Source of the DNA: Oxalobacteraceae bacterium
Lineage (GTDB): Bacteria; Pseudomonadota; Gammaproteobacteria; Burkholderiales; Burkholderiaceae_D
Length of the DNA: 35,426 bases
Direction: 5' to 3'
Assembly (NCBI GenBank): GCA_947446335.1
Contig: CANFGA010000002.1
Coordinates: 1-35,426 of the forward strand
In this document: piece after piece, positions 11,950-20,718 of the stretch
Numbering within the stretch: position 1 is the stretch's first letter
Layout of the letters: every line of letters begins with the position of its first letter
Notes under the pieces: generated by a model
Database searches by the model: none
The model's input: the letters and a program-made list of their open reading frames with translations, nothing else
Told to the model about the DNA's origin: nothing
Translations under genes and position numbers: made by a program

Positions 11950-12801
11950 TTATTTCTCCTCGCATGAAGTCGATGGCGCGCAGCCACGACCGACTGGCAA
12001 GTCGGTCGCCGGCAGTTGCGATTCGGTCGCGCCGAAGGCAGTCCAACCGCCATCCACCGGCAGTACAGCACCGGTGATGTAACTCGCTTTCGGAGATGCG
12101 AGGAAGGCAATCGCTTCGGCAATCTCGGCCGGTTCGGCCATGCGACCGAGCGGGGTGCGGTGGGCGATGCCGGCGGCATCGAGCGCCCCCTGGCGTTCCA
12201 GCGCAAGAACCAGCTCGGTGCGCACATAGCCGGGCGCCACCGCATTGACGCGGATGCCGGCGCGCGCCCATTCGCTGGCCATCGCACGCGTCATGCCCAG
12301 CACCCCGGCTTTGGCGGCGCAATAGGCATTACGCGAGGGCAAGCCGATGCTGCTGGCGATGGAGCCCAGATTGACGATTGCACCGCGCTGCCCGTACTCA
12401 CGATCGGCTTGCAGCATGACGCGCGCTACCGATTGGCTCATCAGAAAGGTGCCGCGCAGGTGGACTGCGAGCACGCGGTCGAATGCCTGCGTGTTTTGCT
12501 CGACAGTCGCCTCGCTCTGGTCGCCGATGCCGGCATTGTTGACCAGCGCGTCGATGCGTCCGAATCTGGCCAGTACCTCGGCCACGGCCGCTTGCACACT
12601 GGCATCGGAGGTCACGTCGCAGTCCAGAGCGAGGTGTGGCGCACCGAGTTCGGCGGCGCGCGCCTGTGCCGCTTCGGCCCGCAGATCGAGCAGCGCCACA
12701 TGGTAGCCATCGGCGGCCAGTCGCTGCGCAGTGGCCCAGCCGATGCCGTCGGCGGCGCCTGTGACGATCGCGACCGCGACCGCAGTATCGTTTTGTTGCA
12801 T
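11950..12801 (-). CDS. SDR family NAD(P)-dependent oxidoreductase
   Basis: VTGAADGIGWATA, LVNNAGIG, S...YCAAK catalytic motif; GGAGG RBS 7 nt before ATG. Confidence 0.9.
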   Translation of the reverse strand: MQQNDTAVAVAIVTGAADGIGWATAQRLAADGYHVALLDLRAEAAQARAAELGAPHLALDCDVTSDASVQAAVAEVLARFGRIDALVNNAGIGDQSEATVEQNTQAFDRVLAVHLRGTFLMSQSVARVMLQADREYGQRGAIVNLGSIASSIGLPSRNAYCAAKAGVLGMTRAMASEWARAGIRVNAVAPGYVRTELVLALERQGALDAAGIAHRTPLGRMAEPAEIAEAIAFLASPKASYITGAVLPVDGGWTAFGATESQLPATDLPVGRGCAPSTSCEEK

Positions 12802-12869
12802 TGTCATTCCTCCAAAAAAATCAGGCACACCGTGTAATCCGGCGCATCCATAAACATATTACATAAAAG

Positions 12870-12902
12870 TGGAAGTAATTTCAATAATGGAAACTAATTC
12901 CG
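12870..12902. promoter_or_regulatory. Compound IclR-type operator, two 15-bp dyads 18 bp apart
   Basis: TGGAAGTAATTTCAA-taa-TGGAAACTAATTCCG, about 70-100 bp upstream of the SDR/liv operon. Confidence 0.55.
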
Positions 12903-12947
12903 TTTTTATAAATTAATGCAAAGATACAAAAGGCATGTCAAAGAGGT

Positions 12948-13298
12948 TCAGCGCTGCCGCGCGCGCATGCTCGGCATGTCTGCCAAACGGATCAGTCTGG
13001 TTTCCTGGGCCACGATCAAATGCCCGGAAGCGGCCAGATAGGCAGGAAATTCGGGATGAGTATCGCGCTGCCGACAACGCCGTTCATAATCGGTCAGATC
13101 GGCATAAGCCCACAGATGGACAACCTGGTTCAGCGGTCCGACCAGACTGGTATAAATGCCCAGCGGCGGGCCCAGCGTCTCCATCAACACCGGCATGGCC
13201 AGGCGATCGAATACCTCGAGAAATTCAGGCATCTTGCGCAGCGCTATGGTGTAAATGCGATGATCGATCAGGGGTTTGAGGAAAGGATCAGCCGACAT
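12948..13298 (-). CDS. NIPSNAP family protein
   Basis: IDHRIYTIALRKMPEFLEVFDRLAMPVLMETLGPPLGIYTSLVGPLNQVVHLWAYADLTDYERR; overlaps the flavoprotein 3' end by 11 nt. Confidence 0.85.
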   Translation of the reverse strand: MSADPFLKPLIDHRIYTIALRKMPEFLEVFDRLAMPVLMETLGPPLGIYTSLVGPLNQVVHLWAYADLTDYERRCRQRDTHPEFPAYLAASGHLIVAQETRLIRLADMPSMRARQR

Positions 13299-15072
13299 GC
13301 TGGCGCTCCTTGTTGAACTCGGCCACGACCGTCGGCGCCGCCACGCCGGCAACACTGTCCACTGCGGCGATGAAATGCCCGGTCAGGTAACCGAAGGTCA
13401 TGATCGGCCCCAGCGTGATGCCGGCGGCGGGATAATTGCCACCCATGACGCTGGCGCGATCGTTGCCGACCGCATACAGACCGGCGACAGGCGCGCCTTG
13501 ATCATCGAGCACCTGACCCACCGTGCTGGTCTTGATGCCATCGAACGTGCCCAGATCCCCCATGATCACCTTCAGCGCATAATAAGGGCCCTTGCCAACC
13601 GGACCGACGCAAGGATTGGGCTTGTTTTCAGGATCTGCCAGGAAGCGGTTGAATGCAGTCGTGCCGCGTCCAAATTGGGTATCCTCGCCGCGTACGGCGC
13701 CAACGTTGTAGTCGCGCACGGTTTGCTCGAGCGCGGCGCCGTCGATGCCGGCCTGTTGCGCCAGTTGCGTCAGCGTCGCCCCCTTGCTCAGATAACCATT
13801 GCGCAGCAAGGGCCCCAGCGGAATCGGCGCCGGCTTGGCATAACCGAGGCCATATTTGTTCATCGTCGCCTGGTCGCAGATCAGCCACATCGCCGTTTCG
13901 CCATCACCGGCGCAGGCGGCGATCATCGCGGCACCGACATCGTGATACGACTCCGATTCATTGGTGAAGCGCAAGCCGTGGCGCGTCACGCCGATGATGC
14001 CCGGCTTGTAGCGATCCAGCAAATGGGGAAATACGCCAAACTTGCCGCCCGCTTGCGGCACCCGCGACACCGGCATCCAGGCTGCCGGCTGCTTGAAGCG
14101 GATCTCGACCTGGCCGCCCGCAGCCTCGGCCAGTTTCAAGCCGTCGCCGGTATTGCCGCTAGGAACCGGCGACAAGTGCTCGCCGCCGCGGCGCAGATGC
14201 GGGTAAGCTTTCTTGATGCGTTCGACGTCATGCGAAAAACCGCCGCAGGCCAGCACCACGCCGCGCCGGGCGCTGATGCGGATATCGCCACTGGCGCTGC
14301 GCACCAGGGCGCCCGCGACGCGCCCTCCTTCGTGCAGCAATTGGTACGCCGCCGTGTTGGTGTGAATCGGAATGCCCAGGTCAAGCGCCGACTTCGCCAG
14401 CCGCGCCGCCAGCGCATTGCCGCTCGTGACGTGGATGCCGCGCCGGTACAGCGCCAGCTCCTTCAAATGATTGACCAGACGCTTGGCGACGTAGATGAAC
14501 GACGTCAGCGACTTGGTCGCGTTGAAAAAATGCTTCAGGTCAGCGTTCGACGAGTTGAACATCATGCCGATGAAGGTGATGGTTTTCAACGGCGGACGCA
14601 AACGGGCCATGTCAGCACCGAGTTCGCGAATGTCAAACGGCTTGGCCAGGATCGAGCGGCCAACATCGACTCCGCCCTGGACCGTCGGGTGATAGTCCGG
14701 ATACAGCGTCGGAATGAACTTGACATCGGTTTCGCGTTCGAAAAATTTCACCATGTCGGGGCCATTGTCGAGAAAGGCATCGACGGCTGGCGCATCGTAG
14801 AAGGCGCCGGTTTCATTTTTCATGTAAGTCTGGGCCGCTTGCCGGCTATCCTTGACGCCTTGGGCCGCGGCATGGGGATTGCCGGGAATCCACAACACGC
14901 CGCCCGAAAACGCGGTAGTGCCACCAAAATAGGATTCCTTTTCAATAACGATCACGTCGAGGCCGTTTTTCCTGGCAGTGATGGCCGTGGACAGGCCGCC
15001 TGCGCCGGAACCGATGACGAGCAAGTCGCACTCGATGTTGCTGCTTGAATTAGTTTGATTCATTTTATGCAT
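13288..15072 (-). CDS. KstD/fumarate-reductase-like FAD-dependent ring desaturase (paralog 1)
   Basis: N-terminal IGSGAGGLSTAI, YFGGTTAFSGGVLWIPGNP; C-terminal GLYAVGNDRASVMGGNYPAAGITLGPIMTFGYLTG. Confidence 0.88.
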   Translation of the reverse strand: MHKMNQTNSSSNIECDLLVIGSGAGGLSTAITARKNGLDVIVIEKESYFGGTTAFSGGVLWIPGNPHAAAQGVKDSRQAAQTYMKNETGAFYDAPAVDAFLDNGPDMVKFFERETDVKFIPTLYPDYHPTVQGGVDVGRSILAKPFDIRELGADMARLRPPLKTITFIGMMFNSSNADLKHFFNATKSLTSFIYVAKRLVNHLKELALYRRGIHVTSGNALAARLAKSALDLGIPIHTNTAAYQLLHEGGRVAGALVRSASGDIRISARRGVVLACGGFSHDVERIKKAYPHLRRGGEHLSPVPSGNTGDGLKLAEAAGGQVEIRFKQPAAWMPVSRVPQAGGKFGVFPHLLDRYKPGIIGVTRHGLRFTNESESYHDVGAAMIAACAGDGETAMWLICDQATMNKYGLGYAKPAPIPLGPLLRNGYLSKGATLTQLAQQAGIDGAALEQTVRDYNVGAVRGEDTQFGRGTTAFNRFLADPENKPNPCVGPVGKGPYYALKVIMGDLGTFDGIKTSTVGQVLDDQGAPVAGLYAVGNDRASVMGGNYPAAGITLGPIMTFGYLTGHFIAAVDSVAGVAAPTVVAEFNKERQHVG

Positions 15073-15149
15073 GGCTGCTCCATGATGTGACGAGGAACGC
15101 CCGACTGCCAGGGCGTGAAATGGCAAGAGCGCAGGTAGCTGGACATGGG

Positions 15150-15193
15150 CAGATTCCAGCCAAATTTCAGCCAGAGTCCGGCCAGATTCCAGC
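15150..15193. repeat. Four contiguous 11-bp tandem units (consensus CAGATTCCAGC)
   Basis: CAGATTCCAGC/CAAATTTCAGC/CAGAGTCCGGC/CAGATTCCAGC, directly abutting the SDR stop codon. Confidence 0.8.
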
Positions 15194-16021
15194 TCAGGCC
15201 GACATCTGGTCGTTGTAGCCGGGGCGCGGCACCAGATCCATCAGCATCGAACTCATGCCGCCATCGACGCCGATTTCGGCGCCGTTGATGTACGAGGCCC
15301 GGGCGCTGAGCAAGAACAGCGCGGCATTGGCAATATCCTCCGGTTCGCCGATGCGCCCGCTGGCGGTCACCGCAGAGCGACGCTGTTCGAGTCCCGGCGT
15401 ATCGTAGAATTTGGCTGACAAAGGAGTTCGGATCATCCCGGGACACACCGCATTGCTGCGTATGCCCGATGCGCCCCATTCGACTGCCATCTGGCGTGAC
15501 ATCAGCAACACCCCGGCCTTGGTCGCACTGTAGGCGCCACTGTGGGTTTGAGGAAACATGGCAGCGACCGACGCAACATGGACGATGCTGCCCCCACCCG
15601 CGCTCTTCATTTGCGCAGCGAAAGCGCGCGCCACCAGCAAATAGCCGGTCAGGTTGACCGCGATGACATGGTTCCAGTCTTCGATCGATACCGAATCGAG
15701 ACTGGCAGCGCGCAGCAAGCCGGCATTGTTGACCAGCGCGCTGCACACACCGAGCTCGGCGAGCACGCGCTTTGCTGCTGCGGCGATGCTGGTTTGGTCG
15801 GCCGTGTCGCAAGTGATCGCAATCGCGTGTGCGCCCTGCTGGCGCAGCGCTTGCGCCACTTGTTCGCAGCCATTGGTATTGCGATCGAGCAGCGCGACCA
15901 GCGCACCGGCCTCGGCCGCACCGCGCGCCGCAGCGGCGCCGATGCCGCTGGCCGCGCCGGTCACCACGCAGACCTTGCCGCGCAAGCCGAGCCAGTCGAC
16001 ACCGGACACCGGGGGCGTCAT
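15194..16021 (-). CDS. SDR family oxidoreductase
   Basis: VVTGAASGIGAAAA, ALVNNAGL, YSATKAG, INGAEIGVDGG. Confidence 0.9.
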   Translation of the reverse strand: MTPPVSGVDWLGLRGKVCVVTGAASGIGAAAARGAAEAGALVALLDRNTNGCEQVAQALRQQGAHAIAITCDTADQTSIAAAAKRVLAELGVCSALVNNAGLLRAASLDSVSIEDWNHVIAVNLTGYLLVARAFAAQMKSAGGGSIVHVASVAAMFPQTHSGAYSATKAGVLLMSRQMAVEWGASGIRSNAVCPGMIRTPLSAKFYDTPGLEQRRSAVTASGRIGEPEDIANAALFLLSARASYINGAEIGVDGGMSSMLMDLVPRPGYNDQMSA

Positions 16022-16125
16022 GCCACACCTCTGGCGCAGCGCCGGCGTGGTGGTACGTTGACAGCGAGGGAATCAAATTTTGGAACAGCGGAAGCCAATC
16101 CGCCCGATTGCGCGAGGTAAATCAT
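16018..16125 (-). CDS. Possible 35-aa upstream ORF overlapping the SDR start (MIYLAQSGGLASAVPKFDSLAVNVPPRRRCARGVA)
   Basis: GGAG 8 nt before ATG; TGA overlaps the SDR ATG as ATGA. Confidence 0.3.
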   Translation of the reverse strand: MIYLAQSGGLASAVPKFDSLAVNVPPRRRCARGVA

Positions 16126-16274
16126 GATGCTGTCTCCGTCTTTTTTTATAACTTCGTTTAACTGCTTATGCCCTTATTATTTTCCATTTAGTAATGCTGC
16201 GGACTCACGATTACTGCGATTAACAGGACAATTCATGCATACTGCATATCAATCCACGATCAGGAGATAGCGTC

Positions 16275-17168
16275 ATGAGGACCATCCCGCATTACGCGTT
16301 GTACGGCGACCAGGCAAAAAACAGCTGGGCCAGCATCTTCAATTTCGAATGGATACCGCAGCGCTCGGGACCGTATTTATGGGAAATTCAGCCGCATGTG
16401 CATGAAGCATTCATCCAGATCCTGTACCTGACCACGGGCTGCGCCGAAGTGTTGCTCGATGATGCCAAATGGAAAATCGAAGCGCCGTGCCTGATCGTGG
16501 TGCCCGCGCATACGGTGCATGGCTTTCGCTTTTCAACCGATGTCGATGGCGCCGTGATCACGGCCAGCCAACAATTTCTTGAGTCGCTGGCCGGTGTGGC
16601 GATGCCGGCATTGCTGCAAATAATACGCAAGCCTTTGGTGATCGGCGTCGACCAATCGACCCGGCACGTCGATGCGCTGATGCCCTTGCTGCTGGCCGTC
16701 GAGCGCGAATGGCAGGTGCACGAAGATGGCCAGGTCGCGGCCGGCATGTCGCTGATCATCGCCATTCTGGTACAAGCGTCGCGCATCAGCCACCAGCAAC
16801 AACCGGCCAGCGCATCGGGAAATTCGCGCAAGGCCGCGCAGATCGAAAAATTTCGAACGCTCGTCGAGATCCATTTCAGGGAATTGATTTCGGTCGACGC
16901 CTATGCCGACAAGCTCGGCCTGAGCGCCGGCCAGCTCTCGCGCGTGTGCCGTGAAGTGCTGGGCATGTCAGCGCTGGACATGATCAATGGGCGCCTGATC
17001 CATGAAGCCGAGCGCGGCTTGATTCATACATCGATGCCGGTCAAGCAATTGGCCGGTCTGCTCGGCTTCCACGATCCCGCCTATTTCGGACGATTTTTTC
17101 GCAAACATACGGGTACGACCCCGAAGCAATTTCGCGCCAAGGCGCTGGCCGACCTCGCGCTGACCTAG
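16275..17168 (+). CDS. AraC-family regulator, PobR-like
   Basis: IPHYALYGD...LWEIQPHVHEAFIQILYLTTG cupin sensor; C-terminal AraC HTH ..LAGLLGFHDPAYFGRFFRKHTGTTPKQFR. Confidence 0.87.
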   Translation: MRTIPHYALYGDQAKNSWASIFNFEWIPQRSGPYLWEIQPHVHEAFIQILYLTTGCAEVLLDDAKWKIEAPCLIVVPAHTVHGFRFSTDVDGAVITASQQFLESLAGVAMPALLQIIRKPLVIGVDQSTRHVDALMPLLLAVEREWQVHEDGQVAAGMSLIIAILVQASRISHQQQPASASGNSRKAAQIEKFRTLVEIHFRELISVDAYADKLGLSAGQLSRVCREVLGMSALDMINGRLIHEAERGLIHTSMPVKQLAGLLGFHDPAYFGRFFRKHTGTTPKQFRAKALADLALT

Positions 17169-17384
17169 CAACAGCGCCATATGGCGGCACGATCATGAAG
17201 CCGCAGGCGCGCACCGGCATCCTCGACAAGTAACAGGCAAATACATCAGTCAAATACCAGGCAAACACCCGGGTGGCACCTCTGAAAGTCATCTCGATCG
17301 ATTTGCCACGCAGCGCGTGTTGCAAGGGTGTCCAAAGGATTTCCATCGGGCTTACATCATTTCCTGCAATTGCAATGGCATTTT

Positions 17385-17417
17385 TTGAATACAGTTCAAA
17401 AATGAAATACAATTCAA
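17385..17417. promoter_or_regulatory. Compound IclR-type operator
   Basis: TTGAATACAGTTCAA-aaa-TGAAATACAATTCAA, 18 bp start-to-start, upstream of the Gfo/Idh gene. Confidence 0.5.
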
Positions 17418-17457
17418 TAAAAAATAAATCCTATTGATTCCTATCAGGAGACACTCC

Positions 17458-18498
17458 ATGACAAGCAAAAAGAAAATAGCGCTGATCGGTGCTGGCGCGA
17501 TCGGCAAGACCCATGTCGAGGTGCTGCAGCGCAGCACTGATGCGGCGCTGATGGCGCTGGTCGATCCCTCGCCGGCCGCCCGATTGCTGGCCGAGGCAGT
17601 TGGGGTGCCCTGGTTTGCCAACTACCACCAGATGCTGGAATCAAACAAACCGGATGGCGTGATCGTGGCAACACCCAACGCGACCCATGCCGAGGTCGGC
17701 GTATGCTGCATGGAACTGGGCATTCCGGTGCTGATCGAAAAGCCGATCGCCGATACGCTGGCGGCGGCGCAGCGCCTGGTCGATGCATCGAACCGCAGCG
17801 GCTTGCCGTTGCTGGTCGGCCATCACCGGCGCCACAATCCCATAATGCGCCGCGCTCGCGCCCTCCTCGACTCCGGATGCCTGGGCAAGCCGGTGACGGC
17901 CACCGTGATGGCCAACTTCTTGAAGCCGGACAGCTATTTTGACATCACATGGCGGCGCGAAGCCGGCGGCGGACCGGTGCTGATCAACATGATCCACGAG
18001 ATCGATGCAATGCGCTTTTTGTTTGGCGAAATCGCCAGCGTGCAAGCGATGTCATCGAATGCGATCCGCCAATTTTCAGTTGAAGATACCGCCGCCGTGA
18101 TCCTGCGCTTTCGCAATGGCGCGCTGGGCACGATCAGCGTCTGCGACACCGCAACAGGGCCATGGAACTGGGATCTGTGCGCAGGCGAAAGCGCGCACTA
18201 TCCGCGCCAGAACGAAAACAGCCATTTCTTGAGCGGAACCGATGGCTCACTGACCTTGCCCGGGCTCGATATCTGGAGCTACCGCGAACAACGCGGCTGG
18301 CACGATCGGCTCACGCAAGAGCGCAGCACGCCGCATCAGGGCAATCCCTACGAAGCTCAGATGCGTCATTTTGTTGCCATGATCGACGGCAGCGAGGCCC
18401 CGCTGTGCAGCGCCAGCGACGGCATGCGCACGCTGGCGGCAACGCTCGCCGTGCATCAGGCTGCCGCATCGGGCCTGACCATCATGCTCGACAATTGA
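17458..18498 (+). CDS. Gfo/Idh/MocA family oxidoreductase
   Basis: KIALIGAGAIGKTHVEVL Rossmann motif; VLIEKPIADT (catalytic EKP); AGGAG RBS. Confidence 0.9.
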   Translation: MTSKKKIALIGAGAIGKTHVEVLQRSTDAALMALVDPSPAARLLAEAVGVPWFANYHQMLESNKPDGVIVATPNATHAEVGVCCMELGIPVLIEKPIADTLAAAQRLVDASNRSGLPLLVGHHRRHNPIMRRARALLDSGCLGKPVTATVMANFLKPDSYFDITWRREAGGGPVLINMIHEIDAMRFLFGEIASVQAMSSNAIRQFSVEDTAAVILRFRNGALGTISVCDTATGPWNWDLCAGESAHYPRQNENSHFLSGTDGSLTLPGLDIWSYREQRGWHDRLTQERSTPHQGNPYEAQMRHFVAMIDGSEAPLCSASDGMRTLAATLAVHQAAASGLTIMLDN

Positions 18499-18540
18499 GC
18501 CGGGCGCAACAGAACAAGACCATCAATTTGCATTCCGCAT

Positions 18541-18555
18541 TGGAACCATGTTCTA
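18541..18555. promoter_or_regulatory. Single IclR-type dyad TGGAACCATGTTCTA
   Basis: GAAC-CAT-GTTC inverted repeat 33 bp upstream of the IclR start. Confidence 0.45.
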
Positions 18556-18588
18556 ATTCCGTTTTTGACTGCACACAGGAGAATGGAC

Positions 18589-19407
18589 ATGAGTGGAAGC
18601 TTGGATCGCGGGTTGTCGATATTGGAATTGCTGGCAATGAGCGGCGGCCCGCTGCCGCTGCGCGACATTGCCGAACGCCTGACCATTCCACCGAGCGCGA
18701 CGCACCGTTTGCTCACGATGCTGGCCGGCCTGGGCTACGTGCGCCAGACGGAGGACCATGGCGATTATCAATTGAGTCTGAAACTGGTCTCGCTGGGATT
18801 GATACGCCTGTCGACCAGCGGCATTTCCGACCTCGCGCAACCGGTGCTGGAAGAACTCGCGAGCGAAACGGGCGAACTGGCCCGGCTGGGTTTGATCGAA
18901 GATGAAAAGATGGTCTACATCGCAAAAGCGCAGGGCACGCTCCACGACTTGCGCTACGATCCCGACATGGGCAAGGAAGCGCCGCTGTTTTGCACTGCCA
19001 CCGGACAAGCATGGTTGCTCGGCATGACCGATGAAGAGGCGTTGATGATCGTGTCGCGCCAAGGTTTTGGCACCGGCACCGATTACGGACCAAATGCACC
19101 GCGCACCATCCCCGCCTTTCTGAAAGAATTGCAGTTGGCGCGCAAGCGCGGCTACGGCTTGAATCTCGATGCTTCGATGGCTGGCATCAGCGCAGTCGCA
19201 CTGCCGATCCGGCATCCAGTGAGCGGCAAGCCGGTCGGCGCAGTCAGTCTGGCCGGCCCTTCCAGCAGGATCACCGCTGCGCGCGCCAAGCAATTCATTC
19301 CCCTGCTGACCAAGGCGGCCAAAGAATTGTCGGGCATCTCGCTGGGCCCCTCATCGCTGCCCAAACAGCTTGCGGCGCAAAAAAGCCCCGCCAAAAAAGC
19401 GCGCTAG
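18589..19407 (+). CDS. IclR-family transcriptional regulator
   Basis: LDRGLSILELLAMSGGPLPLRDIAERLTIPPSATHRLLTMLAGLGYV; effector domain; AGGAG RBS. Confidence 0.92.
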   Translation: MSGSLDRGLSILELLAMSGGPLPLRDIAERLTIPPSATHRLLTMLAGLGYVRQTEDHGDYQLSLKLVSLGLIRLSTSGISDLAQPVLEELASETGELARLGLIEDEKMVYIAKAQGTLHDLRYDPDMGKEAPLFCTATGQAWLLGMTDEEALMIVSRQGFGTGTDYGPNAPRTIPAFLKELQLARKRGYGLNLDASMAGISAVALPIRHPVSGKPVGAVSLAGPSSRITAARAKQFIPLLTKAAKELSGISLGPSSLPKQLAAQKSPAKKAR

Positions 19408-19415
19408 GGAGACTG

Positions 19416-19449
19416 AGCACGGCATGGACCATGCATGCTGTGCTTTTTT
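19416..19449 (+). terminator. Rho-independent terminator after the iclR-type gene
   Basis: AGCACGGCATG/CATGCTGTGCT stem (one G-U pair) running into TTTTTT. Confidence 0.8.
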
Positions 19450-19476
19450 CAAAACTGTTGGCTTCTTGAATAAAAT

Positions 19477-19509
19477 TGGAATATCATTCCATATAAGAAT
19501 AATATTTCA
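19477..19509. promoter_or_regulatory. Compound IclR-type operator
   Basis: Perfect dyad TGGAATATCATTCCA then, 18 bp on, degenerate AAGAATAATATTTCA; upstream of the acyl-CoA dehydrogenase. Confidence 0.6.
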
Positions 19510-19538
19510 ATTAACCGACAACCCCTTTGAAAGCAACC

Positions 19539-20699
19539 ATGGATTTCTCCCTGAACGACGAACAAAAGATGATCATCGACACCGTGCGTCGATTCATCGC
19601 AGAAGAACTCAAGCCGCTCGAAAACGGCATCGAAGAAACAGGCGCACTGGACCGGGTCACGGCCTTGGCCATCCACGAAAAAGCGAAAGCACTGGGTTTG
19701 TACGCGCTCAATATCCCCGCAGAACTGGGCGGCGGCGGACTCTCGGTGCTCGATCGCATCCTGTGTGAAGAGCAGTTCGGCCATACCTCCGACTACCTGA
19801 TCCGCCGCGCTTTTGGCAACATCTATGAACCGCTGCTGGTGTGCCAGGGAGAGCAAGTGGAACGCTGGCTCAAGCCCACCGTCGAGGGCAAGCGTACCTG
19901 CGCGATCGCGATCACCGAATCTGGCGCCGGCTCCGATGCCCAAGGCATCAAGACCCATGCCAGAAAGACTGACGCAGGTTGGGTACTCAACGGCAGCAAG
20001 CACTTCATCAGCGACGGCCTGTGGAGCGACTTCTTCCTGGTCTCGGCCAAGACCGGCGAGAAGGAAATCAGCGTGTTCATGGTCGACAAGGGCTTGCCAG
20101 GCTTCACCGTGGGCAAGGACCAGAAGATGATGGGGTTGCGCGGCACGCCGCATCTGGAACTGTTTTTTGACGATGTGTTACTGGAACCGGTCGCGCTGCT
20201 GGGCGAGCAAGGTCAGGGCTTCAAGCTGGCCATGGGCGCGCTCAATGTGGTGCGCCTGGCGCAAGTGGGCGCGCGCGCCGTCGGCAAGGCCAGCCATGTA
20301 CTGGAGCTGATGGTCGATTACGCCGGCCAGCGCACCCAGTTCGGACAGAAGATCGGCGACTTTCAGTTGATCCAGCAACAACTGGCCGACAGCGCGATCG
20401 AGATCAACGCCGCGCGCTGGATGGTCTATCACGCTGCCTGGATGCTCGATCAGGGCCAGGATGCGCGGGCGCAGATTGCGATGGTCAAGGTAGCGGCTGC
20501 AGAAATGCTGGGCCGCGTGGTGGACCGGGCAGTGCAAGTATTTGGCGGCATGGGCTTTTGCAAGGAATTGCCGATCGAGCGCTACTACCGCGACGCCCGC
20601 ATTTATCGCATTTATGACGGCACCAGCGAAATTCACCGCACCGTGATCGCCAAGAGCCTGATGAAACAAGGCGCAACGCTGTTCGATGTCAATCGCTGA
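19539..20699 (+). CDS. Acyl-CoA dehydrogenase
   Basis: ITESGAGSDAQGIKT, QVFGGMGFCKELPIERYYRDARIYRIYDGTSEIHR with catalytic Glu position. Confidence 0.93.
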   Translation: MDFSLNDEQKMIIDTVRRFIAEELKPLENGIEETGALDRVTALAIHEKAKALGLYALNIPAELGGGGLSVLDRILCEEQFGHTSDYLIRRAFGNIYEPLLVCQGEQVERWLKPTVEGKRTCAIAITESGAGSDAQGIKTHARKTDAGWVLNGSKHFISDGLWSDFFLVSAKTGEKEISVFMVDKGLPGFTVGKDQKMMGLRGTPHLELFFDDVLLEPVALLGEQGQGFKLAMGALNVVRLAQVGARAVGKASHVLELMVDYAGQRTQFGQKIGDFQLIQQQLADSAIEINAARWMVYHAAWMLDQGQDARAQIAMVKVAAAEMLGRVVDRAVQVFGGMGFCKELPIERYYRDARIYRIYDGTSEIHRTVIAKSLMKQGATLFDVNR

Positions 20700-20718
20700 T
20701 CGCATGGAGAACAACAAC

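Noticed and set aside
13276-15048. 590-aa ORF on + opposite flavoprotein paralog 1
   Set aside because: Shadow ORF of a clear FAD protein; no domain. Similar long shadow ORFs occur opposite the other two paralogs, reflecting codon bias.
15060-16076. 338-aa minus-strand ORF overlapping the second SDR
   Set aside because: Arg-rich alternate frame of the SDR; the SDR frame has all family motifs.
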